A stretch of 64,000 nucleotides of DNA, taken from assembly GCF_001625215.2 (NCBI RefSeq), contig NC_030383.2, positions 64,222,949 to 64,286,948 of the forward strand, given 5' to 3'. This DNA is from Daucus carota subsp. sativus (Eukaryota; Streptophyta; Magnoliopsida; Apiales; Apiaceae). Shown here in pieces: positions 34,209 to 46,322 of the stretch. Below the pieces are notes generated by a model. The model had not been told where the DNA came from. It did no database searches and worked only from the letters and a program-made list of their open reading frames with translations. The position numbers and the translations under genes are program-made. How positions within the stretch are numbered: the first letter of the stretch is position 1; each line of letters starts with the position of its first letter.

Positions 34209-37200
34209 ATGGAGGGAGGGAGGAACTACAGATTCACGACCACTTTCCACTCATTTTGTGCACTACTAATTTTCTTTAGTCTTAATTTCCGCTACTCACA
34301 TTCAGAAAAGGAGTTTGCAGTAGGAGTAATTCTTGACACGGGATCCTGGAACGGGAGGATGGTTAATAGCTGCATTATGATAGCAGCTTCTGATTTTTAC
34401 AATATAAATGGTCACTACCAAACTAGGATTGTTACCCAGATCATTGATTCAAAGGGAGATCCACTGAAAGCTCTGGAAGCAGGTAAGGTTGACTTATTTT
34501 TGCTAACAAACACTACTTAAATTGTGTTTATAAGATGCAAGTTTTATATTAATATTAATGCAATCACTTAATGCAGTTCAAGATCTATTGAAAAAGAATG
34601 TTGGTGCCCTATTTTTGGGACCAGAGATGTCTCTTGATGGAACGCTGCTGGCCTTGCTGAGCGAAAAAGCTAAAGTTCCCATGTTTTCTTTGGGTGGAAG
34701 CCTGACATCCTCTGACGAATATCCTTATTTTTTTCAGCTATCACACAGTGAAGCACTGCAATCTAAAGCCACTGCCGCACTTGTAGAATCATTTCAGTGG
34801 AAGACTGTGAACTTCATATGTGAAGATTCAGAATTTAAGTCAGGGGTTCTTTCTCATTTGTTTGAATACTTCCAAGAGAAAAGTATCCAAATTGGTCACA
34901 TAAGTGCACTTTCATCCATGATTAGTGATGATGGAATCCGTGCACAACTGAATAAGCTTATGAGTATGCAAACAAAAATATTTGTGGTGCATATGTCACC
35001 TTCTCTTGCGTCTCGTCTTTTCTTAAGTGTGAAAAGTTTAGGAATGATGAGTGAAGGATATGCTTGGATTTTGACTGATAAGACAAGGAATTTCATCAAT
35101 TCTGAGGAACTCATGCAACAAATGGAAGGGGCATTGGCTTTAAAGCCTTATGTTCCACCATCAATCAAGCTGCAAAATCTCACTTTAAGATGGAGGAAAG
35201 AATTTCAAGATGAAGGCCCTTTTATGAATGTCAAGGAGTTAAGTCCTTCTTGTGTGTGGGCATATGATGCTATCTGGGTACTAGCAGGGGCAGTTGAAGG
35301 GGCGTATACTAAACAATATCCAAAATTAGCTGAAGAACACAGCTCAGAATCGAAAAAAATACTAATGAAGGAATTAGTCAAAACAAGGCTCAAGGGCATC
35401 AGTGGTGACTTCCAAATTGTAAATTGGACAGTCTCACTTTTAAAGGCCTTTGAAATAGTGAATGTAATAAGAGAAGGTGAAAGAAGAGTAGGGTTTTGGG
35501 AAAAGGGAGTTGGCATTACCAGTGAAATAATGCATTCATCCCTGTCCAGTAATGATCTTAAAGTAATAATCTGGCCAGGAGGGTCCATAACCGCTCCACG
35601 AGTTGCTTGGCCTAGAGGGAAAAAATTAAGTGTAGGCATTCCTAAAAAAAACAGTTTCACTGAATTTATAAGCCTGGAATATGATATTCACAGTAATACA
35701 ACTAGAGCACTGGGGTTTTGTGCAGATGTATTTGAAGCTGCTCTTGAGGCCTTACAATATGAAGTACCTATTGAATACATCCCATTTGTAGATGCTAATG
35801 GAGAAAGTAAAGGCACTTATACTGATCTCTTGTATCAGATTTATCTTGAGGTATGCTTTACCTTAATTCATTTTGATTAAGCAGCTATTTCTTATTCGTC
35901 GCATGTTATTACAAAAATGTGCTTTATCATGTTAATATCTTGATGTTTAGAAATATGATGCTGTCGTGGGGGATGTAACAATCACGAACAACAGATCACA
36001 TTTTGTGGATTTTACAATTCCATACACAGACATAGGCGTTGGAACAATTACAAAAGTAAAAGAGAACAAAGACATGTGGATCTTCACAAAGCCAGTTGGT
36101 GCAGATCTCTGTCTCATAACTGCTGTTTTCTTTATACTTACTGCAATTGTCATTTGGTTTATTGAGAAACCTTTTAATAAAGAATTTCAAGGTTCACTAT
36201 ATCAGCAGATCGGAACAATCTTCCTTTCAACTCTTTTTCTAAGCAGCAGTAAGCCCTCAAACTTCCCTCATATCTATCTTATATAGTATAGAAACCATTT
36301 CATAATTGGAGCCTACCAGGCTGATTAATAAAAGTGAACTTGTTTACGGTATATATTTTTGACGTGAAGCTTCTTGTATACTGTATGTAGATAATTAGCC
36401 ACTGATTGTTTTAGTCCTTTGTTGTCAGAAGTTGTGCATGTTGAAGATGAGTTCCTTGTAACTTCTTATGAGTGATGAATTTTGATGTTGTAGGACAAAA
36501 GTTGTCAAGTAATTTGTCCAGATTTGTGATGTTCATTTGGGTAATTCTGGTTCTTATATTGACTTCAAGTTACACTGCAACATTGGCTTCATTGCTGACG
36601 GTTCAACAGATTGGATTAGCATCCAGAGGAGCTAATGTAGGGTATCAGACTGATTCCTTCGTTGAAAGAGCTATCGCTAGTAATTTAAATTTTATGGACT
36701 ATTCGCTTCGTCCATACAGTTCAGCAGAAGAATATGCTGATGCTTTGTCCAAAGGAAGTAAAAATGGGGGTGTAGACGGTATAATTGATGAGATGCCATA
36801 TATTAAAGCCTTCCTTTCGAAGTATTCTCCAGATTATGCCATGGTCGATTCTGCATCTACCACCAATGGCTTCAGCTTTGTAAGTTCAGCTTCAAGAACC
36901 AAATATATGCATTCTAGTACATCAAAATGCTAAAATCTTGATTAGTGACATCAGCTCAAACTTAAACAATTTACCATCTTTTGATATACAGGCCTTTAGG
37001 AAAGGTTCTCCATTGGTGCCGGAAATATCAAGGGCAATTGCGAAGCTAAGAGAAGAAGGAACCCTTGATACACTTGAGAAAAAATGGTATAATAAACCAT
37101 CATCTTTAGTAAACCAGGAGCTACCGCCTAAGCCTCAAGTTCTCAAGGTTGATAGCTTTGGAGGATTATTTGTTATTGGTGGTGTATCTTTAGGTTTAGC

Positions 37201-37345
37201 CCTTTTTGCAAGAATATTTTATATTATTCGCAGTAAACTAAATATTTACAATTACATGTTTCAGACATTAGCTAGTGGCAATCTGGCCATCATGCTGAGG
37301 CATATGATTTCCAGTTCAGAATTGAAAGAGACGACGCATGTGTAA
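34209..37345 (+). CDS. GLR copy A: glutamate receptor-like channel, clade-2 type, 861 aa
   Basis: Five exons with GT-AG introns and consistent phases: 34209-34482, 34577-35850, 35951-36248, 36494-36879, 36992-37345. The ATG at 34209 is chosen because a signal peptide (FHSFCALLIFFSLNF) follows at once. Order: signal peptide 1-32, ANF/LIVBP-type ligand domain about 35-420, S1 of the agonist domain with conserved Arg531 in TITNNRS, M1 568-590, pore loop with TIFLSTLFLSSS, M3 626-652 with SYTATLASLLTV, S2 with the acidic pair in IIDEMPY, M4 801-823, and a short tail. The family forms amino-acid-gated, Ca2+-permeable cation channels in plant membranes. The frame is complete. The 3' part (from intron 3) is nearly identical to copy C. 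Confidence 0.9.
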
Positions 37346-38363
37346 TAGAATAACAAATGTACATTCTTCGTTCTATAGGAGTCCCCTTTACCACTATTCG
37401 TGATTTAGGAATTTTATACATCTTCTCAGACTTTTACGTAAACTAGCTTATGATCCGTGCCAAGCATGGGTTTAAATAATTTTTTTGATTTATTATTTAT
37501 AATAATTATAATGTCTCTTTATTTGATTACGTACTCATCTTTTTAATATATATATTTACATTATTTGGGGATTAACTTGAAGTTAGTACACGCAAGGATA
37601 TGCACACAGTGTGGTGATGATAGAATTAATTAACGAGGAATGCTCTGTAGATGAAGTTGCCAATAGAGAAGGAATCAAGGACAACATGGACGCCATAACA
37701 TTGACCCGAGTAAATCAAGAACTCAATGAATTGTGTTTGTCAATCGACTTATGTACCTGAAGAAGATGCTTGTTTTTACTGTATATGAAGCTCATCACCA
37801 AACATGTTTGTAGTTTCACATTAATTTGCCAGAATTTTTGGTTTCTCTATTTATAAATACATGTACTGGCTTCTGATGAATTAGCTCTATATTCAATCTT
37901 TTATTTATTTTAATATTCATTCATTCTGCCAAGTGATAAAATTACATTATACATGGTTTGATTCTGGTGCTAGCTTATATTATTGATTATAATATGCCGT
38001 TCTAACCATTTGAAAAAAGTTTTGATATTCTTTAGCGTTGAGGGCTTAACATATGTGTATGGTTTGTTTTCTTTAATGTTGTATGAACTAGGACAGATTA
38101 AAGTATTCAATCTCAAGAATTATTAAAAAGCACCTCTAGTTCCTATGAATTTCCTTTGCTTAAGCAATTCATGTCAGTTTTCATGACTCTTTCTTTCTTG
38201 ACCAAGTCCGTGTGTGCTCAGTATGATGTCTGAGTAATTATAATTTATATTCCTTATAAAGTTACTATAACATTGAGTTGTCTACAGCATAGTTTCTTGA
38301 AATTGACGTGAGAAGTTAAACACTGGTGGAAAGGACGTCTAGTACAAAATCATCATAGTTTTA
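37346..38363. other. Spacer between GLR copies A and B
   Basis: At 37445 CTAG is followed by an imperfect CCGTGC..CAA..GCATGG hairpin, which looks like the reverse-oriented 3' tip of a Helitron, but no matching other end was found. Positions 38090-38210 hold the shared GLR upstream block. No gene was seen. Confidence 0.4.
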
Positions 38364-41300
38364 ATGGATTTGAGGAACAACATTTTGGCTCCTGGTTTCC
38401 ATTCATCATGTGTTTTACTAATGTTATTTTGCCATCTCTGCCGGTATTCTCATTCACAAAAAGAGTTTCGAGTAGGAGTAATTGTTGACATGGGATCTTG
38501 GAATGGAAAGATAGTTGACAGATGCATTACGATGGCAACTTCTGATTTCTACAACCTAAATGCTCACTACAAAACTAGGATCATTCCCCAAACCACGGAT
38601 TCAAAGGGAGATCCGCTGCAAGCTCTGGAAGCAGGTACTTGATTTATTTGTAGCTTGGAAATATTAGCCAAGTATACCACGTTTAGAAGATAAAGTAAAT
38701 TTTGAATTTACAATTGCTTAAAATGCAGCTCAAGGTCTAGTGGTAAAGAATGTAAAAGCCATGATTGTTGGTCCAGAGATGTCTCTTGATGAAAAGCTGT
38801 TGGCCTTGATTTCTGACGAAGCTAAAGTCCCCATCTTTTCTTTAAGTGGGAGTGCGTCGTTTGATGAATATCCTTATTTTCTTCAACTATCAAATGGTGA
38901 AGCTCTGCAATTTGAAGCCACTGCGACCCTTGCAGAATCATTTCAATGGAAGAATGTCATCTTCATATGTGAAGATTCAGAATTTAAGTCAGGGGTGGTT
39001 TCTCATCTGTTTGAATCCTTCCAAGAGAAAAATATCCAGATCGATTACATAAGTTCACTTTCACCCACAATTAGCGATGATGGAATCCTTGCAGAACTGC
39101 ATAAGCTTATGGGTATGGAAACAACAATATTTGTGTTGCATATGAAACCTTCTTTTGCATCTCGCCTCTTCTTAAGTGTGAAAACTTTAGGAATGATGAG
39201 TCAAGGATATGCTTGGATTTTCACTGATAAAACAAGGAATCACTTGCACTCTATGAATCCCGAGGAACTGATGCAATCAATAGAAGGGGCATTGGCTTTA
39301 AAGCCATATGTTCCAGCATCAATCAAGCTACAAAATTTCACATCAAGATGGAGGAAAGAATTTCATGACCAAGAACCTTTATGAGCACGAAGGAGTTAAG
39401 TGCTTATGGATTGTGGGCATATGATGCTGTCTGGGCACTTGCAAAGGCAGTTGAAGGGGTGGATACTCAGATAGATTTAAAATCAATTGAAGGACAGAGC
39501 TCAGAATCAACATCTGCAGACTCCGAGGTCTCTCATACTGGCAAAATACTTCTAGATGAATTAGTAAAAACAAGAATCAAGGGATTAAGCGGTGACTTCA
39601 AGACTGTGAACAGGACAGTTCCAATCTTACAGGCATTTGAAATAGTGAACGTGATAAGAGAAGGCGAAAGAAGAGTAGGCTTTTGGGCTAAGGGTGTCGG
39701 CATTACTAGAGATATAATGCATCCAGCCTCATCAAATAACGATCTTAAAGTAATAATTTGGCCAGGAGGGTCCATAGTGACTCCGAGAGGAATGCATATA
39801 AAAAAATTAAGAGTCGGCATTCCCCACAACACAGCTTTCAAGGAATTTATAAGCCAGGAAAATGATCCTCAGACATCTATGATAAGACCCATTGGGTTTT
39901 GTGTAGATGTATTTCAAGCTGCTTTGGAGCTGCTACCTTATAATGTGATGTACGAATTCATCCCATCTGCAAATGTCACGGGAGAAACGGAAGGCACTTA
40001 TAATGATCTTTTATATCAAATTTATCTTCAGGTATGCTCATTTAATGAAGTATTTAAATGAGTAGCTACTTCATGTTTTCTTGTTTCAGAAATGTAATAT
40101 ATTTTGTTGATATCTTGATGTGTTAGAGAATTGATGCTGCTGTGGGGGATATAAGTATCACGGCAGAAAGATCACTATACGTTGACTTTACAACTCCATA
40201 CACAGATATAGGCGTTGGAACAATTGTCAAAATAAAAACGAACAAGGACATGTGGATCTTCACAAAACCAATTGGCGCAGATCTCTGTCTTATGACTGCT
40301 GTTTTCTTTATACTTACTGCACTTCTCATTTGGGTTATCGAGAAACCTATAAATAAGGACTTCCAAGGTTCACCATCCGAGCAACTAGGAACAATCTTCT
40401 TCTCAACTCTATTTTTTAGCAGCAGTAAGCACTCAGTCTTCACTCATACAAAAGTTAAAGTACCATATAGAGAACGTTTCTTTTTTGGAGCGTACCAACC
40501 AAATTAGAAGAACTAAAATTGTTTATACTGTATATTTTCAAGTCATGAAACTTGTGATATACTTTTGCAATTTAGCCACCATTCTCTTATTTTTGGTGTC
40601 AAAATTAGAATACATGAGAATGACATTCTGTTCACCTCATATGAATATGATTTTTTGGTATTTCAGGTGAAAAGTTGTCAAGTAATTTGTCAAGGTTTGT
40701 GATCCTGATATGGGCACTTCTGGTTCTTATCTTGACTTCAAGTTACACTGCAACACTGGCTTCAATGCTGACAGTTCAACAGATTGGATTAGCATCAAAT
40801 GCTATTGTAGGGTATCGGACAAGTTCCTTTGTGGAAAGAAATACAGTCAGTAACATAAATTACAAGGACTATAGGCTTCGTCCATATTCTTCAGCTGAAC
40901 AATACGCTGATGCTTTGTCCAAGGGAAGTAAGAATGGTGGTATCGATGGTATACTTGATGAAATACCATATATTCAAGCCTTCCTTTCAAAGTATTCTGC
41001 GGACTATACCATGGTCGATTCTGCATCTAGCACTAATGGTTTTGGCTTCGTAAGTAAATTTAAGAATCAATTTTCTCATTCTTGTACATCAAATCCTAAA
41101 AATTTGATTGGTGAATATCAGCTTTTTAAATAAACGTTTACCATCTTATGACCTCCAGGCCTTTCCGAAAGGTTCTTCACTGGTGCATGATATATCCAGA
41201 GCAATTGCCAATTTAAGAGAAGATGGAAGACTTGAAATGCTGCAGAAAGAATGGTATAACAAACCACGATCTCTAGTGAGCCAAGAGACACTGGCTAAGC

Positions 41301-41482
41301 CTCAAGTTCTGAAAATTGATAGATTTGGTGGTTTATTTCTTGTTACTGGTGTTTCTTTAGGTTTAGCCCTTATTGTTATTATATATTATTTCATTCGCAA
41401 AAAATTGAATGTCAACAATTACATATTTGAGAAGTTAGCTAATGGCAATCTGGCTATCCTGATGGCGCGCCTCTCCAGGTAA
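38364..41482 (+). pseudogene. GLR copy B: clade-2 type GLR with one frameshift in exon 2
   Basis: Exons 38364-38634, 38729-40031, 40127-40424, 40667-41049, 41159-41482 keep all splice sites. In exon 2, EFHDQEPL runs into TGA at 39382-39384 because one T is missing compared with copies A, C and E (CCTTTATG against CCTTTTATG). The frame is otherwise open across the gene. Signal peptide, ligand domain, SITAERS (agonist Arg kept), M1, M3 (SYTATLASMLTV), IDGILDEIPYIQ and M4 are all present. The C-terminus ends early (ARLSR). Splicing at AG|GTAATG (41478) to the exon-like block at 42226 would instead give a longer tail. A single frameshift could be a young pseudogene, an allele or a sequence error. 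Confidence 0.8.
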
Positions 41483-41664
41483 TGAATGAGAGGTAGGCAT
41501 ATGTAATTGCATAAGATATGTACATCTTAGTCGTGCTTCAGGAGCCTTTTATGGTTCTCCAGTGTATGAGTGAGAAGGACATGCTAAACATTCCCAGTTT
41601 TTTCTTCCTGTCATATAAAGAAACAATATCTTCAATTTGGCAATCTTATTTACTGTAAAGATGC

Positions 41665-41905
41665 ATTTCAGTTTCTATCAGAAAGATGGAGGTGCCTGCT
41701 AATTTACAACGTTAGATGTTAAAAGTTAAGGAAATAATTATACGGTGTGTAATCAACACCTTTAATTTCCACAAATATTACTCAATAAGAGCGTCTTCTT
41801 ATATGAAAGCCAGGGCCTAGGATTTGACCCTGATACACCAGGGTGCATCATAGAATTATACCGAGAGAGAAGGGAGTAAAAGTTCACAGCTTGTGTTCGC
41901 CTGTT
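41665..41905 (+). pseudogene. DUF707 intron-7/exon-8 relic
   Basis: TTTCTATCAGAAAGATGGAG onward matches DUF707 intron 7 (about 63388 onward). The stretch about 41785-41905 then matches exon 8 (63485-63601): GCGTCTTC, AGCCAGGGC, CATCATAGAATTA and the AAAAGTTCACAG end are shared in order. The frame is broken by small indels. It sits directly behind GLR copy B, as the DUF707 gene itself sits behind copy F. Confidence 0.7.
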
Positions 41906-41934
41906 AAAACAAGCATTTAGCTCAAATGCCTGTT

Positions 41935-41995
41935 TGGATAGCCCAAGTGGTGGATTTATCCTCTGTTGTGGGTTCGACTCTGGCTCATCTCGAGA
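41935..41995 (+). mobile_element. tRNA-derived SINE-like fragment
   Basis: TAGCCCAAGTGG resembles a Pol III A box, and GGTTCGACTC, about 32 bases on, resembles a B box. The paralogous spacer at 52.6 kb lacks this block, which supports an insertion. There is no clear tail or target duplication, and it does not look like a functional tRNA. Confidence 0.4.
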
Positions 41996-42225
41996 AGTAT
42001 TAGAACAGATAATATTTCGTGTAATATTTTGAGACCACTGATATTTTCAAAGTTGATATAACATGTCTACTTGCAATAATTTCAGTACTCTGAAAAATAT
42101 ATAACATTATCAAGAAAAATAAAAAATTATTACATGTAGCCTCTGGGCAGAAAATTGAAGTCAATGAAAAAATTGACAAGGACAGAAAAGAAAGATGAGA
42201 TGATGATATGTACTATTATTTACAG

Positions 42226-42295
42226 TGGTCAAGAAATCAATACTTCCAGTACTGCAGAGAATGAAGACCCATCAGGTGATGTAACTGTATTTTAA
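42226..42295 (+). other. Conserved exon-like block (candidate terminal exon)
   Basis: It follows ATTTACAG and, joined to GLR exon 5 at 41478, reads SGQEINTSSTAENEDPSG and five more residues to a stop. The second copy at 52903-52972 keeps the same length and stop with only a few substitutions. It could be an alternative last exon of GLR copy B, or a remnant of the DUF707 3' end that the spacer also carries. Confidence 0.4.
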
Positions 42296-42718
42296 GTCTT
42301 TAATACGTGTTACTTAAAAAAATTCTTTTGAACAGGCACATTCAATCCGAGAGGTGGCCCTGACTATAAGCGAGATGCTACTAGACTAGAGTATTCAATT
42401 TCGAGCACTATTAAAAAAACCTCTATTAGTTCCTGTGAGTTTCCTAGTTCACACCATCTCACAAGCTTAAGCAACTCATATCAGTTTAGATGCTAGTTAC
42501 CTCTTGTTTCATGACCAAGTCTGTCTTTCTTGACTCAGTTCCCCTTTTATATAACATTAACGTGCTGTGATAGTCTGATGTGTTTATTTATATTTGAAAC
42601 TCGTTGCAGAATCCATATGAGATTGGTTTTAGGTTCGAATTATCACAAGTCTACTGCATAGTTTCTGGAGTTAAAAATCGGCAGAGTGAACTAGTTGTAC
42701 AAATTCATTTCAATTTCA

Positions 42719-45700
42719 ATGGATACAAGGAGTAGTTACAGATTGACTACTAGTTTCCATTCGTCAAGTGTGTTACTAATGTTCTTTTGCCTTCTTTGCC
42801 AGTATTGTCACTCACAGAATGAGTTTCGAGTAGGAGTAATCCTCGACATGGGATCTTGGAATCGAAAGATGGTTCACAGCAGCATTACAATGGCAGTTTC
42901 TGAGTTTTACAACATAAATTCTCATTACAAAACTAGAATTGTTCCTAGCACTGCTGACTCAAAGGGAGATCCACTGCAAGCTCTGGAAGCAGGTAAGATT
43001 GATCTATTTGTAGCTCAAAGACATTGCAAATGTATATCACGTTTACACTATAAATAAATTCCATATGCAGCTCAGGAGCTAGTGGTAAAGAATGTAGCAG
43101 CCATGATCGTGGGTGCAGAGATGTCTCTTGATGCAAAACTCTTGGCCTTGATAGGTGACAAAGCTAGAGTTCCCATCTTTTCTTTGAGTGGGAGTGCATC
43201 TTTTGATGAATATCCTTATTTTCTTCAACTATCACATAGTGAAGCCATGCAGTTTGAAGCCACAGCAGCCCTTGTAGAATCATTTCATTGGAAGGCCATC
43301 ATTTTCATAGGTGAAAATGCAAATTATAAGCCAGGGGTCATTTCTTGTTTGCTTGAATCCTTCCAAGAGAAAAATATCCAGATCGATCACATAAGTTCAC
43401 TTTCATCCACAATTACTGATGACGGAATCCTTGCAGAGCTGCATAAGCTCATGAGTATGCAAACAACAATATTTGTCTTGCATATGACACCTTCTCTTGC
43501 ATCTCGTCTTTTCTCAAGTGTGAAAAGCTTAGGAATGCAGAGTGAAGGATATGCTTGGATTTTGACTGATACTACGAGGGATATCATGAATTCTGGGGAA
43601 CTCATGCAACCAATAGAAGGGGCATTGGCTTTGAAGCCTTATGTTCCACCATCAACCAAGCTACGGAATTTTACTTCAAGATGGAGGAAAGAATTACAAG
43701 ACAAGAAGCCTTATATGAATGTGAACGAGTTAAGTTCTCATGGGTTGTGGGCATATGATGCCATCTGGGCACTGGCAAAGGCAGTTGAAGAGGTGAATAT
43801 GCAAATAAATCCAAAATCAACTGAGGAACACAACTCAGCATCAGACTTTATACATGTCGGGGTCTCTCTTATCCAAAAAAAACTTCTGTATGAATTGGTA
43901 AAAACAAGATTCGAGGGCTTAAGCGGTGAGTTTAAAATCATAAACAGGACAGTTCCAATCCTAAAGGCATTTGAAATAGTTAATGTGATTGAAGAAGGTG
44001 AAAAAAGAGTAGGTTTTTGGGCAAAGGGAGTTGGCATCACCAGAGAAATAATGCATCCAGCCTTATCTCATAATAATCTGAAGTTAATAGTCTGGCCAGG
44101 AGGGTCCATAACGGCTCCAAAAGGCGCTTGGCCAAGCAGGAAAAAATTAAGAGTAGGCGTTCCTAAAAAGAAAGGTTTCACTGAATTTATAAACCTGGAA
44201 TATGATCCTCAGACCAATACAACAAGAGCCATGGGGTTTTGTGTAGATGTATTTAAAGCTGCCCTTGAGGCTTTACCATATGAAGTACCTATTGAATACA
44301 TCCCATTTGTAGATGCAAATGGAGAACTGAAAGGCACTTATAATGATCTTGTGTATCAAATTTATCTTGAGGTAAGTTTTACATTTGTTTTTTTTATAAT
44401 CAAGCAGCATCTTCATATTGTTTGCCTCTTATTACAAAATTGTGCTTTATTATGTTAATATCTTGATGTATTAGCAATATGATGCTGTGGTGGGGGATGT
44501 AACAATCACGAACAACAGATCACAGTATGTTGAATTTACGATTCCTTACACAGAAATAGGTGTTGGGACAATTACAAAAGTAAAAGAGAACGAAGACATG
44601 TGGATCTTCACAAAGCCAGTTGGTGCAGATCTCTGTCTCATAACTGCTGTTTTCTTTATACTTACTGGAATTGTCATTTGGTTTATAGAGAAACCTATTA
44701 ATAAAGAATTCCAAGGTTCACTATCTCAGCAGATCGGAACAATCTTCTTTTCAACTCTTTTTTTAAGCAGCAGTAAGCACTCGATCTTCCCTCATATCTA
44801 GCTTAGGTTATATATAGTATAGAAACCATTTCATGATTGGAGCCTACCAGGCTGATTAATAAAAGTGAACTTGTTTACGGTATATATTTTCGACGTGAAG
44901 CTTCTTGTATACTGTATGTAGATAATTAGCCACTGATTGTTTTAGTTCTTTGTTGTCAGAAGTTGTGCATGTTGAAGATGTGTTCCTTGTAACTTCTTAT
45001 GAGTGATGATTTTTGATGTTGTAGGACAAAAGTTGTCAAGCAATTTGTCCAGATTTGTGATGTTCATTTGGGTATTTCTGGTTCTTATATTGACTTCAAG
45101 TTACACTGCAACATTGGCTTCATTGCTGACGGTTCAACAGATTGGATTAGCATCCAGAGGAGCTAATGTAGGGTATCAGACTGGTTCCTTTGTTGAAAGA
45201 GCTATCGCTAGTAATTTAAATTTTATGGACTATTCGCTTCGTCCATACAGTTCAGCAGAAGAATATGCTGATGCTTTGTCCAAAGGAAGTAAAAATAGGG
45301 GTGTAGATGGTATAGTTGATGAGATGCCATATATTAAAGCCTTCCTTTCGAAGTATTCTCCAGATTATGCCATGGTCGATTCTGCATCTACCACCAATGG
45401 TTTCAGCTTTGTAAGTTCAGCTTCAAGAACCAAATATATGCATTCTAGTACATCAAAATGCTAAAATCTTAATTAGTGACATCAGCTCAAACTTAAACAA
45501 TTTACCATCTTTTGATCTACAGGCCTTTAGGAAAGGTTCTCCATTGGTGCCGGAAATATCAAGGGCAATTGCGAAGCTAAGAGAAGAAGGAACCCTTAGT
45601 ACACTTGAGAAAAAATGGTATAATAAACCATCATCTTTAGTAAACCAGGAGCTACCGCCTAAGCCTCAAGTTCTCAAGGTTGATAGCTTTGGAGGATTAT

Positions 45701-45876
45701 TTGTTATTGGTGGTGTATCTTTAGGTTTAGCCCTTTTTGCAAGAATATTTTATATTATTCGCGGTAAACTAAATATTTACAATTACATGTTTCAGACATT
45801 AGCTAGTGGCAATCTGGCCATCATGCTGAGGCATATGATTTCCAGTTCAGAATTGAAAAAGACGATGCCTGTGTAA
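42719..45876 (+). CDS. GLR copy C: glutamate receptor-like channel, clade-2 type, 870 aa
   Basis: Exons 42719-42992, 43071-44371, 44475-44772, 45025-45410, 45523-45876 with GT-AG introns; the whole frame is open. The ATG at 42719 gives a signal peptide (SSSVLLMFFCLLCQY). Domains follow the copy A order: ligand-binding N-terminus, S1 with TITNNRS, M1 (ADLCLITAVFFILTGIVIWF), pore loop, M3 with SYTATLASLLTV, S2 with IVDEMPYIKAF, and M4 (GGLFVIGGVSLGLALFARIF). It carries about nine more residues than copy A, mainly in exon 2 (EEHNSASDFIHVGVSLIQ). Introns 3 and 4 and exons 4 and 5 are almost identical to copy A, whereas exons 1-3 differ more. This copy and A are the best functional channels of the array. 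Confidence 0.9.
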
Positions 45877-46007
45877 TAGAATAAGAAATATACATTCTAC
45901 ATACTGTCTGCAGATACAGGAGTCCTCTATACCCGTATTTGTGAATTAGGAGTTTTATATATCACATCAGACTTCTATGTAAATTCTTCTTGCAGTCCAT
46001 ATATATA
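45877..46007. other. 3' flank of GLR copy C
   Basis: Short spacer, alignable in part with the copy A 3' flank (TACATTCT..., GGAGTCC), before the MITE at 46017. Confidence 0.5.
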
Positions 46008-46016
46008 TATAATTTA

Positions 46017-46313
46017 GAGTAAATTACATGGATGTGGCTAAACTTTATACTGATTTACAAAAATGTGGCTGAATTTTTAAAAATAGCAATAATGTGGCCA
46101 ACATTTAACTCTGCTTTTCAATTTGTTGGCGGCCGTTAAATTCGCCCTAACAGATATAACAGAGCAAATGGTACTTGTGTATTTTATAATATTACAATGG
46201 CAACTAACAAATTGCAAAGGAGTTAAATGTTAGTCACATTTTTGCTATTTTTAAAATTCAACCATATTTTTACAAATCGGTGTAAAGTTTAGTCACATCC
46301 CTGTAATTTAATC
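46017..46313. mobile_element. Mutator-type MITE with 9-bp target duplication
   Basis: The 297-bp element has terminal inverted repeats of about 75 bases, starting GAGTAAATTACATGG and, inverted, GATTAAATTACAGGG. TATAATTTA is duplicated on both sides (46008-46016, 46314-46322). The arms share ATGTGGCTAAACTTTA and the AAAAATAGCAA block. Non-coding. Confidence 0.85.
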
Positions 46314-46322
46314 TATAATTTA

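Noticed and set aside
37445-38080. Second complete Helitron in the A-B spacer
   Set aside because: Only one end-like hairpin with CTAG is seen; no partner TC...end was found, and the hairpin is imperfect.
41935-41995. A functional tRNA gene
   Set aside because: A- and B-box-like motifs are present, but no cloverleaf with paired acceptor stem could be drawn; SINE-like relic preferred.
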